A DNA stretch of 64,000 nucleotides, from contig NZ_CP075171.1 of the NCBI RefSeq assembly GCF_021379005.1, forward strand, positions 3,968,001 to 4,032,000. Reading direction: 5' to 3'. Shown in pieces: positions 46,193 to 56,265 of the stretch. Position 1 is the stretch's first letter, and the number at the start of each line of letters is the position of its first letter. Source of the stretch: Leptodesmis sichuanensis A121 (GTDB lineage Bacteria; Cyanobacteriota; Cyanobacteriia; Leptolyngbyales; Leptolyngbyaceae). The notes beneath the pieces are model-generated. The model did not search any database. It saw only the letters and a list, made by a program, of their open reading frames with translations, and was not told where the DNA came from. Made by a program: the position numbers and the translations under genes.

Positions 46193-46508
46193 GGTGTTGA
46201 ACGAGAAGGATGGTGAAGGCTCTATTTTTAAAGGTATTGAAAGCTATTGGCTGATTTTACCTGCCAGGTGCTGATTTTTGATGAAGAAAAACGAAAATAA
46301 GACCTGGTTAAGAAGGCGCTTACCCTGAGAAAACCAAACTACCAGTGTTAATTAATCTATCTGGAACCGCAAAATTGTGGTTTTGACGGTAGATTGGCGG
46401 TCTCAAATCAGGCTGAATTATCTAAGAATTTCGCGAACCAACTTTTATTCAGATATCTTAGCAATACGGGCAAACATCGCTACACCCAACTAGGCCAATT
46501 TTGCGGTC
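46193..46508. other. Intergenic region between relA/spoT and rimM
   Basis: This 316-base AT-rich spacer holds no gene I can support. It must contain the relA/spoT promoter; no clear -35/-10 pair stands out. Confidence 0.4.
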
Positions 46509-47057
46509 TTATTCAATCAGGCCAGCAGGCGGAGTGATTTCAATCCGGTGCTGGGATAAGTCCACTACAGGTACGATCGCTTTGACAAACGGAATCAAGA
46601 CGGTCTTGGTTGATACTCTATCAGAGGTCTGATCCAGATTGCGTTGTACTTCCAGCAAATCATTACCTGCCGAGAGTACGTTAATCACGGTGCCAATCAG
46701 CGTTTGAGAAGCCTGATCAAAGACTTCCAGGCCAATCAGATCTAGAATGTAGAACTCGTCTTCTTCTAGTAAGGGGCGATCCTGCTCCGAGACCAGAACC
46801 ACGCTGTTTCGTAAGGCTTCTGCTTGATTGCGATCGGTGATGCCAGCAATCTGCACTATATACAGTCCTTTGCTCTCCAGGTACCGCCCTTGCACCAGTT
46901 CGATCAGTTTGGGATCGGTAGCCCCCGGTGGTAATAGCCAGCGGTTTCCCGGTTCTAAAAAGCGCTCTGGAAAATCGGAACTGGGGTAAACTCGCACCTC
47001 CCCAGTTAATCCCTGAGCACCCACAATTCTGCCAATTTCAATAAAGCCCGCCATCAT
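46509..47057 (-). CDS. rimM: 16S rRNA processing protein RimM
   Basis: RimM assists maturation of the 30S subunit head, acting with S19. The 182-residue protein has the N-terminal RimM barrel ([28 protein letters not shown]) and a C-terminal PRC-barrel ([36 protein letters not shown]) ending [15 protein letters not shown]. Its start overlaps the avtA stop as ATGA, so the two are translationally coupled. ATG 47054 is an alternative start. Confidence 0.95.
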   Translation of the reverse strand: MMAGFIEIGRIVGAQGLTGEVRVYPSSDFPERFLEPGNRWLLPPGATDPKLIELVQGRYLESKGLYIVQIAGITDRNQAEALRNSVVLVSEQDRPLLEEDEFYILDLIGLEVFDQASQTLIGTVINVLSAGNDLLEVQRNLDQTSDRVSTKTVLIPFVKAIVPVVDLSQHRIEITPPAGLIE

Positions 47058-48328
47058 GGCACCGTGATATAAACTTGCTTGAGCAGGTCAGCGAGCCGTT
47101 GCATTCCGGTTTCAATCTCACTATCACTTCCGGTGAGGCTGATGCGGAGACACTGCTGTTTGTGTGGCCAGTCTTCCCGCAATCCAGGGAAGAAGGTACT
47201 ACCCGGAACCACGATTACGCCCACCTGCTTCAGTTGCTGATACAACTCCCAATCCGATAGGGGTAACTGATCGAGCCAGAGCCAGCAAAAAATAGCCCCC
47301 TCTCCTCGGTGTAAGAACCAGGGAATGTCGTTCGGCATCGCCTGATCCAACACCGACTCCACAAGTTGCACTTTCTTCTGATAGAAGGGACGAATCACGG
47401 TTTCAGCGATTTGGGCCAGGGCACCTGACGCGATCGCACGAGCCGCGATCGCCTGTCCGTATCGGGGAGAGTGAATACACAGGTTGGTCTGGAAGCATTC
47501 TAAAGTCTGGATCAGTTGCTCATCACCGATCGCAATGCCAATTCGTTCTCCTGGCAGTCCGGCTTTGGAGAGGCTCATGCAGTGCAGAATATTGCCCCCA
47601 AACAAAGGCTCCATGTCTACAAAATTGAGGGCCGGGAAGGGAGGCGCATAGGCCGAGTCAATCAATACCGGGACATCAAAGGGAGCCGCCAGATCAGCAA
47701 TCTTTCTTACCTCGTCCTGGGTCAGCACATTCCCGGTTGGGTTACAGGGACGAGAGAAGATGACACATCCCGTTTGCTCGTTAATGTCCAGTTGACTGAA
47801 GTCAGGACGATATTTGAACCGATGAGCCGCTGCATCGATATCCAGAGTTGGCTTATAGGCAATCAAGGCTTCCGGAGTCAGGGCCACACCGCCGTAGCCT
47901 GTGTAGTCTGGACTGAGAGGCAGCACAATTTTCTTTAAATCACCGCTGGAGGTATAACCTCCAAAGGCATTGGCGGCATAGAAATAGAGGCTCTGGCTAC
48001 CGGGAGTGATCAGAATGTTGCGATCGCTCAACTGTAATCCGTACCGCTGGTTAAAATCCTGGACAACGGCTGCAATCAGCGGTTGATAGCCCTGGCTGGC
48101 TCCATAGCGGCAGACCACTTCGCTGTACTCCGGACTGGCTAACAGATCAGCCGTACAGTCTCGCCAAAGCTGCTCTACCTCTGGCAGGATCAGAGGATTA
48201 CCCGCACTCAAATTGATAAAGGTTTGTCCCTGTCCTGCCCGTAAGGTCTCAATAATGTCTTTCATAATTGCCCGAACACCCGTCAGGCTAGACATATCAC
48301 GGCCAATTCGACTTAGGGCAGGCTGCAT
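47054..48328 (-). CDS. avtA: Valine--pyruvate transaminase (AvtA-like)
   Basis: The 424-residue class I/II PLP aminotransferase has the PLP lysine in [15 protein letters not shown], the NPTGN loop ([12 protein letters not shown]) and [11 protein letters not shown]. The start ([21 protein letters not shown]) and [10 protein letters not shown]... pattern fit the AvtA group that interconverts valine or alanine with their keto acids. It is upstream of and coupled to rimM. Confidence 0.88.
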   Translation of the reverse strand: MQPALSRIGRDMSSLTGVRAIMKDIIETLRAGQGQTFINLSAGNPLILPEVEQLWRDCTADLLASPEYSEVVCRYGASQGYQPLIAAVVQDFNQRYGLQLSDRNILITPGSQSLYFYAANAFGGYTSSGDLKKIVLPLSPDYTGYGGVALTPEALIAYKPTLDIDAAAHRFKYRPDFSQLDINEQTGCVIFSRPCNPTGNVLTQDEVRKIADLAAPFDVPVLIDSAYAPPFPALNFVDMEPLFGGNILHCMSLSKAGLPGERIGIAIGDEQLIQTLECFQTNLCIHSPRYGQAIAARAIASGALAQIAETVIRPFYQKKVQLVESVLDQAMPNDIPWFLHRGEGAIFCWLWLDQLPLSDWELYQQLKQVGVIVVPGSTFFPGLREDWPHKQQCLRISLTGSDSEIETGMQRLADLLKQVYITVP

Positions 48329-48549
48329 AGTGTGGGGAGGATGGACTACTTCTCTAGAATGCCAAGCTTATCACGTCATCGTCTACTCGTTTGGGATCAG
48401 GGGTGTCCATTCCAAAAGTTCTGTCCATCAAGAACTTTTTTTGTCCCTAAAGTCGCTTCAATTGAGGGCGGAACGATTTCTTGTCTAAACGTTACAGTGA
48501 TTAACTGAGTACACAGCAAGCTACACAAGCAATCTTTCAAGCAATATTT

Positions 48550-50760
48550 ATGGTGAATTCCCTTTCTGCAACCCCCGCAACCCAACTGAGCAATAAGCTG
48601 CCCAGATCCTTAAAACGGTTGGCAGATCTGGCCTTTAACTATTGGTGGTGTTGGAATGCCGATCAGTCCCTGTTTGAACTGATTAATGCCGATGAGTGGC
48701 AACGCTGCGGACATAATCCGGTGGCGCTTCTGGAAGCTGTTTCCTACGAGCGATTGACTCAGCTTGCCATCGATCCCTTCTATCTCAACCGTTTGCATCA
48801 AGTGGTGGAAGCCTTCGATCGCTACCAGGCGGCCAAAAATACCTGGGCCAGCCGCGTGGCTCCCCAACTCTCGCAAGACCATCCCGTAGCCTACTTCTGT
48901 GCTGAATTTGGCCTGCATGAATCTTTGCCTGTCTACTCGGGTGGCCTGGGCATTTTGGCGGGAGATCACCTGAAGTCTGCGTCTGATCTGGGCGTGCCGA
49001 TGGTCGGGGTGGGGCTTTTGTATCGGCAGGGCTATTTTCACCAGCGGCTCAACCGGGATGGCTGGCAGGAAGATTTTTACATCGACAATCCCTTTGAGCG
49101 GATGCCCCTGGAATTGATGAAAAATGGCCAGGGTGAGCCGATCGTCATCGAAATTTTGGTCAGGCAGCGCACAGTCAAGGTGCAGATTTGGAAAGTGCAG
49201 GTAGGGCGAGTGGATCTTTACCTGCTGGACAGCGATCGGGATGACAACGATCCCATCGATCGCTGGCTCACGGGGCACCTGTATGGCGGCAATCAGGAAA
49301 CTCGGATTGCTCAAGAAGTGGTGCTGGGGATCGGTGGAGTACGGGCATTACAGGCATTGGGCATCGAACCCGGACTGTATCACCTCAATGAAGGCCATGC
49401 CGCTTTTTGTTTGCTGGAAGTGGCTCAATTAGAAATTCAGAAAACAGGCCAGTCTTTCTACGACATTGAGGCTGCCGTGCGCGATCGTTGCGTCTTCACC
49501 ACTCACACTCCCGTCCCCGCAGGCCATGATGTCTTTTCTGCCGACTTAATGGATTCTTTCTTTGCTCACTATTGGCCGCAGATGGGTCTGTCACGGGAAC
49601 AGTTTTTGGCGCTCGGAGCACGTCGCCTGGGGGATCCCTGGGAGCCGTTTGGGATGACGGTGCTGGCTCTCCGGTTGTGCCGCACAGCGAATGGAGTCAG
49701 TGAATTACATGGTCACGTTTCCCGCCAGATGTGGCATGTGTTGTATCCCGATAAGTCAGAAACGAACGTCCCCATTGGTTATGTGACAAATGGGGTACAT
49801 GCTTCCACCTGGACAGCCGCCCTGCTAAGTGACTTGTATGCTCAATACCTGGATAAAGATTGGTCGGCGAAAGTTAGCGATCCCGCTCTCTGGGAAAAGG
49901 TGGATCAGATTCCCGATCAGGAGTTGTGGTGGCGACATCAGGTGCTCAAGGAACGGTTGATTGCCCACGCCCGGTTCAAAATTAAGCAGGCTCGGCAAAA
50001 TCGGGGGGAAAGTCCGGAGTGGATTGCCGCCAGCGATCGCATTCTCGATCCGAATATTCTGACGATCGGGTTTGCCCGTCGCTTCAGTCCTTATAAACGG
50101 GGCGATTTGTTGCTGCGGGATCCAGAGCGTGCTCTGAAAATTTTTGGTAATCCCGATCGCCCCGTGCAGATCATCTTTTCTGGAAAAGCCCATCCCGCTG
50201 ATGAAGAAGGCAAGCGGATTATTCAACGGTTGATGGAATGGTGTAAACAACCAGAAATCGTCAATCGGGTCGCCTTTATCGAAGACTACGATATGTACAC
50301 CGCTCGTAAACTGGTGCAAGGCGTTGACATCTGGTTGAACAATCCTCGTCGTCCCCTGGAAGCGTCTGGCACCAGTGGGCAAAAGGTTTGCTTTAACGGT
50401 GGGATTAACTGCAGTGTGCTAGACGGTTGGTGGTGCGAAGGCTATCAAACGGATGCTCAGGGGAAAGGGATCAATGGCTGGGCGATCGGAGAAGATGCCC
50501 ATACCAGCAATCAGGAATTGCAAGACAAAATCGATTCCGATTCCCTGTATCAACTTCTGGAAGAGGAAATTGTTCCCCTGTATTACGACCAGGATAAGGC
50601 AGGGGTGCCTCACCGCTGGATCGCCATGATGAAAGCTTCGATCAAAACCAATGCTCCAGCTTTCAATACTCACCGGATGATTGCAGATTACGTCACTCGC
50701 ATCTACGCTCCTGGCAGCAAGCTGGATGTGGGACGGAGTTTTGCCCAAGTACCCCTATAA
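48550..50760 (+). CDS. glgP: Alpha-glucan (glycogen) phosphorylase, short type
   Basis: The enzyme releases glucose-1-phosphate from glycogen. The 736-residue GT35 protein belongs to the short branch lacking the long N-terminal regulatory region: YFCAEFGLHESLPVYSGGLGILAGDHLKSASDLG, HLNEGHAAF, FTTHTPVPAGHD, RRFSPYKRGDLL and EASGTSGQKVCFNGGINCSV, which holds the PLP lysine. It ends LDVGRSFAQVPL 49 bases before the next gene. Confidence 0.93.
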   Translation: MVNSLSATPATQLSNKLPRSLKRLADLAFNYWWCWNADQSLFELINADEWQRCGHNPVALLEAVSYERLTQLAIDPFYLNRLHQVVEAFDRYQAAKNTWASRVAPQLSQDHPVAYFCAEFGLHESLPVYSGGLGILAGDHLKSASDLGVPMVGVGLLYRQGYFHQRLNRDGWQEDFYIDNPFERMPLELMKNGQGEPIVIEILVRQRTVKVQIWKVQVGRVDLYLLDSDRDDNDPIDRWLTGHLYGGNQETRIAQEVVLGIGGVRALQALGIEPGLYHLNEGHAAFCLLEVAQLEIQKTGQSFYDIEAAVRDRCVFTTHTPVPAGHDVFSADLMDSFFAHYWPQMGLSREQFLALGARRLGDPWEPFGMTVLALRLCRTANGVSELHGHVSRQMWHVLYPDKSETNVPIGYVTNGVHASTWTAALLSDLYAQYLDKDWSAKVSDPALWEKVDQIPDQELWWRHQVLKERLIAHARFKIKQARQNRGESPEWIAASDRILDPNILTIGFARRFSPYKRGDLLLRDPERALKIFGNPDRPVQIIFSGKAHPADEEGKRIIQRLMEWCKQPEIVNRVAFIEDYDMYTARKLVQGVDIWLNNPRRPLEASGTSGQKVCFNGGINCSVLDGWWCEGYQTDAQGKGINGWAIGEDAHTSNQELQDKIDSDSLYQLLEEEIVPLYYDQDKAGVPHRWIAMMKASIKTNAPAFNTHRMIADYVTRIYAPGSKLDVGRSFAQVPL

Positions 50761-50809
50761 GGGGACGGGGATCAAATCCACTCAAGTCAGCCTCGTGCAG
50801 GGAGAAATT

Positions 50810-51802
50810 GTGAACTATCAAAAGATCTTCCGTCTCAGCAGTGTTTTTCTGATAGCGCTTGTTGTCTGCTGCCTATTTTCCGTAAAGGTTAGTGCGCGTG
50901 ATCTCTCGATACCGAGTTGTGACCAAACTCCGGCAGCCGCGAAAATTGTCAGTATCATTCAAGACTCATCTACTCAAGCACCATCCGCAGTTCAACTCCG
51001 ATGTCGCACAGATGGAACACTCAGCGAACGTTCCATTCAAATCACCACTCCTGAGCTAAAACAGGATGCAACAAAATTGCATCCAGGTGACGTAGTAGTC
51101 TTAGAGTCAGAAGCTCCTAAACACTTATTTATAAAAACGGTTAATTCTAGTCCTTTAGAGCGCATTTTAATCGGTGGATTGATCGGTTCTCTCCTTTGGT
51201 TAGTTTTCTCCTTGCTGCTGAATTGGAAAAATCCCTTGCAGCTTACCCTGGGACTAGATAACCGCTACAGCAATTCCAAAACCCAATTGTTTTTCTGGTT
51301 TTTCGCCTTATTAACTGCTTATATTACTGTTAACTGTCTGCCTGGTCTGAAGGGGGGTATTGGTTTTTTTGGAGGCGTTGGCATCCCCCCAAATCTTTTG
51401 CTGCTATCGGGGTTAAGCGCTTTCAGTTTCAGTGCTGCAAAAGGGATTACCCAAAGTAAGGTGAATAGTGAGGAAGTGAAAAAAGAGGCAGGCGCAACAG
51501 AGGCAAGAGCAACAGAAACTGAAGCAACAAAGACAGGAAAACTAAACGGTAATGCCAGGTTTCCATTCGATCTATTCCATAATGACGAGGGCAGGACGGA
51601 CTTGGGTGACTTTCAAATGATTATCGTCACAGCGATTGCTATTGTGGTTTACAGTATTCAGGTTTATGGGTTTCTGAGTACGATTGAATTCCGTCAGCTA
51701 GTGAGCTTACCAGACATAGACTCAAGCCTGTTAGCAAGTTTTGGGCTAGGTCAGGGGGCGTACCTTGCAAAGAAACTTGTAGGTAATTTGGGTGAATCTT
51801 AG
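50810..51802 (+). CDS. Multi-span membrane protein of unknown function
   Basis: From the GTG at 50810 (AGGGAG just upstream) the protein is 330 residues: a signal or anchor (residues 1-29), a periplasmic stretch of about 85 residues, then four hydrophobic spans (LIGGLIGSLLWLVFSLLLNW; FFWFFALLTAYITVNCL; LLLLSGLSAFSFSAAKGI; IIVTAIAIVVYSIQVYGF) separated by a charged, Ala/Thr/Glu-rich loop (about 225-250). No family is recognised. The frame is open upstream into glgP but those residues are not plausible. It may be co-transcribed with glgP and the Tab2-like gene. Confidence 0.7.
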   Translation: MNYQKIFRLSSVFLIALVVCCLFSVKVSARDLSIPSCDQTPAAAKIVSIIQDSSTQAPSAVQLRCRTDGTLSERSIQITTPELKQDATKLHPGDVVVLESEAPKHLFIKTVNSSPLERILIGGLIGSLLWLVFSLLLNWKNPLQLTLGLDNRYSNSKTQLFFWFFALLTAYITVNCLPGLKGGIGFFGGVGIPPNLLLLSGLSAFSFSAAKGITQSKVNSEEVKKEAGATEARATETEATKTGKLNGNARFPFDLFHNDEGRTDLGDFQMIIVTAIAIVVYSIQVYGFLSTIEFRQLVSLPDIDSSLLASFGLGQGAYLAKKLVGNLGES

Positions 51803-51812
51803 TTCAAATCAG

Positions 51813-52670
51813 ATGGTTGTTTGGGAAGCTGATTTTTATCGTCGTCCACTTAAGGATGAATCGGGTCATCCTTTGTGGGAACTGGTGATTTGTGATGCCA
51901 CGGATACATTTCGATATTCCGCGTTTTGCCCGCAAGCTGAGGCGAGTGCGGGTTGGCTGGCAGATCAATTACGACAATTGTTTGACACAGGGCAACCTCA
52001 ACCGACTTGTATCAAAACCTTCCGTCCAGCAACGTTGAGCTTGCTAGAAGCAGCCAGCCAGACCTTAGAAATCCCAGTGGAAGGCACCCGATCGACCCCC
52101 GCACTCAAGCGGTATTTAAAGGAACTAGCTGAACAATACCCTGCCTTACCGGGCTACACGGGGCAATCCTATAACCCCATTCTGCTCGATCGCCCACCCC
52201 CACTTCCCCTCACTGACACGTTATTGGGGCAACAATGGCGCTTTGCCTCTCTTCCTGCTGCCGATCTGGTGGATACCTTTACCGATCGCATGATTCCAGT
52301 CCTAAAAATGCCTGAGTCACTGTTACCCCTCAACTTGGGACTGGCTTCCACAACACCAATTCCTGGAGTGGTGATCGATGGTGGCAGAAAATCATTGCCC
52401 CTTGCCCACTGGATTGCAGCGGTACATCCCGTTTCCCTGAATTATGTTGCAGGCGCACCGGATGGCTTGATTTTGGAAGCGGGACTCGTCGATCGCTGGA
52501 TTATTGCCACCTTTGAGGATCCGGAAGTTGCCACTGCTGCCGTTGAATATGAGTGCCGTAAGCAGGCCAGTCAAGGATTGCACTTTCTCCTCATTCAACC
52601 CGATGATTCAGGTATGACCTATACAGGCTTTTGGCTTCTGAAGAGTGATGATAGAACTACAGATGTTTGA
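51813..52670 (+). CDS. Tab2/Atab2 family RNA-binding protein
   Basis: The 285-residue protein begins WEADFYRRPLKDESGHPLWEL and ends GLHFLLIQPDDSGMTYTGFWLL, both hallmarks of the Tab2/Atab2 family. In chloroplasts Tab2 binds psaB mRNA and promotes photosystem I translation; the cyanobacterial role is presumed similar but unproven. The ATG at 51813 matches family starts; a GTG at 51792 overlapping the upstream gene by 11 bases is possible. Confidence 0.88.
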   Translation: MVVWEADFYRRPLKDESGHPLWELVICDATDTFRYSAFCPQAEASAGWLADQLRQLFDTGQPQPTCIKTFRPATLSLLEAASQTLEIPVEGTRSTPALKRYLKELAEQYPALPGYTGQSYNPILLDRPPPLPLTDTLLGQQWRFASLPAADLVDTFTDRMIPVLKMPESLLPLNLGLASTTPIPGVVIDGGRKSLPLAHWIAAVHPVSLNYVAGAPDGLILEAGLVDRWIIATFEDPEVATAAVEYECRKQASQGLHFLLIQPDDSGMTYTGFWLLKSDDRTTDV

Positions 52671-52731
52671 GTTTTCAGTTTTCAGGTCTGAGTTCTCAAT
52701 TCAGTGTTAACTCGAAACTTAAAACTTTCCC

Positions 52732-53424
52732 CTACTTCGTCCGCAACTTTTGTGCAGACTGGAACAAAATGTCTGGTTCTTCCAGGGAAGCGTAGTCCAT
52801 CAAATTGTTGGTGCGAGATCGGGAAGTGGTGAAGCGAGTCAGCACCTCCGGATGAATCGGGCTAATAGTACGAGCGATGGTGCTAGTGAAAAAGCTAAAT
52901 TCGAGACTGCCCATCCGCAGGCGATCGCCATCCTTCAAGCATTGGCGTTGGCGAATCCGGACTCCATTCACAAACGTGCCATTCATGCTATTGAGATCGA
53001 TGAGATAGAATCCTTCTTTGGGAACATAAAGAATGACTGCATGGCGACGCGAGAGCGCACGATCGCGCAAAGGTAAGGCCGCTTCCCGGTTACGGCCGAT
53101 CGTCCACACCCGTTGCGATTGAAATAAGGTTTGAGATTCTCGACCAAGCAGATTGGTAATGATATAGACTAGCCCACCCTGGATAATGCCTTGAATATAA
53201 TAGTTGGGACGGTAATCAACCCCTCGTGGAGGGGAATCTAGAGTCTCAGCTTCTTCCTCTATGACGACTGTGGATGCTTTAGCCAGAGCAACTTCTTCGC
53301 TGTCTTCGGTACTCGCAGACAGGCGATCAGGTTGAATCATGCCTCTTGCGACTGGAGAACCATTGAGCAACGATTGACCAGTCGATGGTATGAAAACCTG
53401 ATTGGAGCTTGATTCTGAGTGCAT
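52732..53424 (-). CDS. FHA domain-containing protein
   Basis: The 230-residue protein has a disordered Ser/Glu-rich N-terminus and a forkhead-associated domain at about residues 102-190 (VWTIGRNREAALPLRDRALSRRHAVIL, LIDLNSMNGTFVNGVRI), with the GR, SRRH and NGTFVN phosphothreonine-binding residues. It should read Ser/Thr-kinase signals; no kinase is nearby. GGGAG lies 8 bases upstream of the ATG at 53424, preferred to a GTG at 53448. Confidence 0.9.
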   Translation of the reverse strand: MHSESSSNQVFIPSTGQSLLNGSPVARGMIQPDRLSASTEDSEEVALAKASTVVIEEEAETLDSPPRGVDYRPNYYIQGIIQGGLVYIITNLLGRESQTLFQSQRVWTIGRNREAALPLRDRALSRRHAVILYVPKEGFYLIDLNSMNGTFVNGVRIRQRQCLKDGDRLRMGSLEFSFFTSTIARTISPIHPEVLTRFTTSRSRTNNLMDYASLEEPDILFQSAQKLRTK

Positions 53425-53595
53425 TCTGGTAACTCCCAGGACGTTCACGGGTGTGTCTAAGCCTCAAGCGTACCCCGCTGCCACCATCTATAAACGGGGC
53501 TTGTGTCACCTTTTAAACCTGCAACCAGGATCCTTTAGATAAGGAAAAAGCCTTCGCTCAGCCCTCAACCCATTTTCCTAAATCCGAATTTCACA

Positions 53596-55104
53596 ATGGA
53601 CTCTCTCACCCCTTCCCCTTCCCCACCCCCCCAGTCTCGATGGGATGCGATCGTTATTGGCAGCGGCATCGGTGGCCTGGTCGCTGGGGCTTTGCTGGCT
53701 CGCTATGGAAAACAGGTGATAGTCTGCGAAAGTCATAGCATTCCTGGAGGAGCCGCCCACAGCTTTACCCGCCAGGGGTTCCATTTCGATTCTGGCCCCT
53801 CGTTCTATTGCGGATTGAGCGATCGCACCTCCTTAAATCCCCTACGGCAGGTGCTGGATGTGCTGGAAGAAAGTGTTCCTGCCATTCCTTATGATCCGCT
53901 TGGTCACTATCACTTCCCTGAAGCCACAATTCCCATCTACGGCAACTTAGAACGCTATCGATCGGCTGTGGCTCAACTGACACCCCCAGGAGCCGCTGAA
54001 TTAAAACGGTTGGAACAACGACTACTGGGACTGTATGACGCATTAAAGGAAATTCCCGCGATCGCCCTGCGTGCTGACTTCTCATTAATTCCTCTGCTGT
54101 TGACCCGCTACTTTCCAGCCCTGATCAAGCTACTGCCCCAACTTCCCAAAATTCAATCCTCGGTGGGCGATTTAATGCGAGACATCCAGGATCCCTGGGT
54201 CAGGCGGCTCGTAGATTTGGAATGCTTCCTGCTCTCAGGATTGAAGGCCGATGGCACCATTGCTCCAGAAATGGCCTTTATGTTGGGGGAGCGATCGCGC
54301 TCCGTAATTGATTATCCTGTGGGCGGGAGTGGCGCGATCGTGCAAGCATTGGTTCGAGGCTTAGAGAAATGGGGTGGTACTCTGCGGTTGAATGCCCATG
54401 TGGAGCAAATCCTGGTAGAGTCTGGAACTGTTGCAGGAGTCCGATTCCGTGGTGGGGAGATGCTGTGTGCGCCGATCGTCATTTCCAATGCTACGGTCTG
54501 GGATACTTATACCCAGTTGCTGAAACCATCCGATTTACCCGCCGCCTATCGATCGACAGCCTTGCAAACTCCTGCTGTAGAAAGCTTCATGCATCTTCAT
54601 CTGGGAATTCGAGCCGACGGATTGGTGGGACTGACCGGGCATCATGTGGTCATCCATGATTCTGATCAGGACATCACCGCACCGGGCAATACCTGTATGA
54701 TTTCCATTCCCTCCGTTTGGGATGCCAATCTGGCTCCGGCTAAGCATCACGTTGTTCATGCTTATACCCTGGAACCATTTGCAGGTTGGCAACGGGATGA
54801 CACCTACGAGAATCGCAAACGACAAAAAGCAGAGCCGCTATTCCGTGCCTTAGAACGAGTGATTCCCGATATCCGCGATCGCGTAGTCTTGGAGCTGATT
54901 GGTACTCCTCTTACCCATGCTCGCTATCTACGCCGTTATCAGGGAACGTATGGGCCTGCGATCGCGGCTGGTAAAGGGATGTTTCCCAGTTGTCACACTC
55001 CCATTTCCGGCCTGTACCGCGTGGGCGACAGTACCCTGCCGGGAATTGGTGTGCCTGCTGTAGCTGCTTCTGGCATTTTGTGTGCGAATTCGTTGAGGGA
55101 ATAG
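53596..55104 (+). CDS. Phytoene-desaturase/CrtISO-like FAD oxidoreductase
   Basis: The 502-residue flavoprotein starts with a Pro/Ser stretch and then the FAD-binding motif DAIVIGSGIGGLVAGALLARYGKQVIV, with GGAAHSFTRQGFHFDSGPSFY and a C-terminal GLYRVGDSTLPGIGVPAVAASG. It belongs to the carotenoid isomerase / retinol saturase / phytoene desaturase superfamily. Which carotenoid step, if any, it catalyses cannot be told. A short repeat-like GGGATTAGGGAGTGGG follows the stop. Confidence 0.85.
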   Translation: MDSLTPSPSPPPQSRWDAIVIGSGIGGLVAGALLARYGKQVIVCESHSIPGGAAHSFTRQGFHFDSGPSFYCGLSDRTSLNPLRQVLDVLEESVPAIPYDPLGHYHFPEATIPIYGNLERYRSAVAQLTPPGAAELKRLEQRLLGLYDALKEIPAIALRADFSLIPLLLTRYFPALIKLLPQLPKIQSSVGDLMRDIQDPWVRRLVDLECFLLSGLKADGTIAPEMAFMLGERSRSVIDYPVGGSGAIVQALVRGLEKWGGTLRLNAHVEQILVESGTVAGVRFRGGEMLCAPIVISNATVWDTYTQLLKPSDLPAAYRSTALQTPAVESFMHLHLGIRADGLVGLTGHHVVIHDSDQDITAPGNTCMISIPSVWDANLAPAKHHVVHAYTLEPFAGWQRDDTYENRKRQKAEPLFRALERVIPDIRDRVVLELIGTPLTHARYLRRYQGTYGPAIAAGKGMFPSCHTPISGLYRVGDSTLPGIGVPAVAASGILCANSLRE

Positions 55105-55196
55105 GGATTAGGGAGTGGGAAATGGGGAATCGGGAAATGTCCTTTGTCATTGGTCATTTGCAGAGATCAAAAAGCTGGTGACTGAGAACTAAGGAC

Positions 55197-55229
55197 AATC
55201 CAAAATCCAAAATCGCAAATCCAAAATTG
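55197..55229. repeat. CAAAATCC-type short repeat
   Basis: CCAAAATCCAAAATCGCAAA and the following bases repeat the unit seen at 266-299. It lies directly upstream of the EamA gene start. Confidence 0.7.
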
Positions 55230-55234
55230 TATTC

Positions 55235-56140
55235 ATGATTAACTTCTTAAGAGACTACCCTGGTGAACTGGCTGCCCTGAGTGCTGCATTGATCTGGGCT
55301 GTAGCCTCTGTGATCTATACGGGAGTGGGACGGCAGTTGTCGCCACTGGTGTTGAATTTGGTTAAGGGATTGATTGCGATCGTCCTGCTCATTGCCACCT
55401 TGCTGCTGACGGGCAATCTGTTTCCGACTGTGGATTCCCGCTCCCTCGCCCTTCTACTTCTCAGTGGTGCCGTTGGCATTGGTTTTGGAGACACGGCTTA
55501 CTTTGGAGCACTGAACTGCATTGGCCCGCGCCGAACTCTGGTGCTTGAATCTTTGGCTCCACCGTTGGCTGCTGTCTTAGCCTTGATTTTTCTGCAAGAA
55601 CAACTGCCGTCTACCGGTTGGGTGGGAATTGTACTGACCGTGTTTGGTGTGACTTGGGTGGTGTTAGAACGATCGCGAGAAGCTTCAACTCCTGCCGTTC
55701 TTACTTTGCGGGGAATCGTGCTGGGATTGCTGGCCGCTGGCGGACAGGCCGGGGGGGCGGTCATGTCGAGAGCGGCTCTGGCAGGAACGGACATTAACCC
55801 GTTATGGAGTACGTTCATTCGGCTGGTCGGAGGAATTGTCATCCTGGTGATCTGGCTGGGGGTGCAGCGTCAGTCCATGCGAGTGCTGAAACCATTGCGA
55901 TCGCGGCGACTATTGATGGTCGTGGCTGGAACCGCCTTCTTCAGCACCTATCTGGGTATCTGGCTCCAGCAACTCTCGCTCAAATATGCTCCGGCTGGTG
56001 TTGCCCAATCCCTGAGTGCTACCAGTCCACTCTTTGTGATTCCGATTGCGGTGATTTTTGCTGGAGACAAAGTGAGTGTGCGGGCGGTGTTAGGGGTGCT
56101 GGTCGCGATCGCAGGAGTCTGGCTGCTGTTCAATCGGTAG
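55235..56140 (+). CDS. EamA/DMT superfamily transporter
   Basis: The 301-residue protein has ten predicted spans in two EamA repeats (ALSAALIWAVASVIY; GIVLGLLAAGGQAGGAVMSR) and conserved glycines typical of drug/metabolite transporters. The substrate is unknown; many relatives export amino acids or small metabolites across the inner membrane. The ATG at 55235 follows an A+T repeat with no clear ribosome site. Confidence 0.9.
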   Translation: MINFLRDYPGELAALSAALIWAVASVIYTGVGRQLSPLVLNLVKGLIAIVLLIATLLLTGNLFPTVDSRSLALLLLSGAVGIGFGDTAYFGALNCIGPRRTLVLESLAPPLAAVLALIFLQEQLPSTGWVGIVLTVFGVTWVVLERSREASTPAVLTLRGIVLGLLAAGGQAGGAVMSRAALAGTDINPLWSTFIRLVGGIVILVIWLGVQRQSMRVLKPLRSRRLLMVVAGTAFFSTYLGIWLQQLSLKYAPAGVAQSLSATSPLFVIPIAVIFAGDKVSVRAVLGVLVAIAGVWLLFNR

Positions 56141-56265
56141 CCAATCGCACAAATTGTGAAGATACGATGTAGTTTGCTGCTCCTAAGCTGACATTGAACT
56201 CCTCTAAACCTGCCCTTAACGTCAGTGCTGGATTCTGATAAGGCAGTAATTTTACAGATTTCAAT

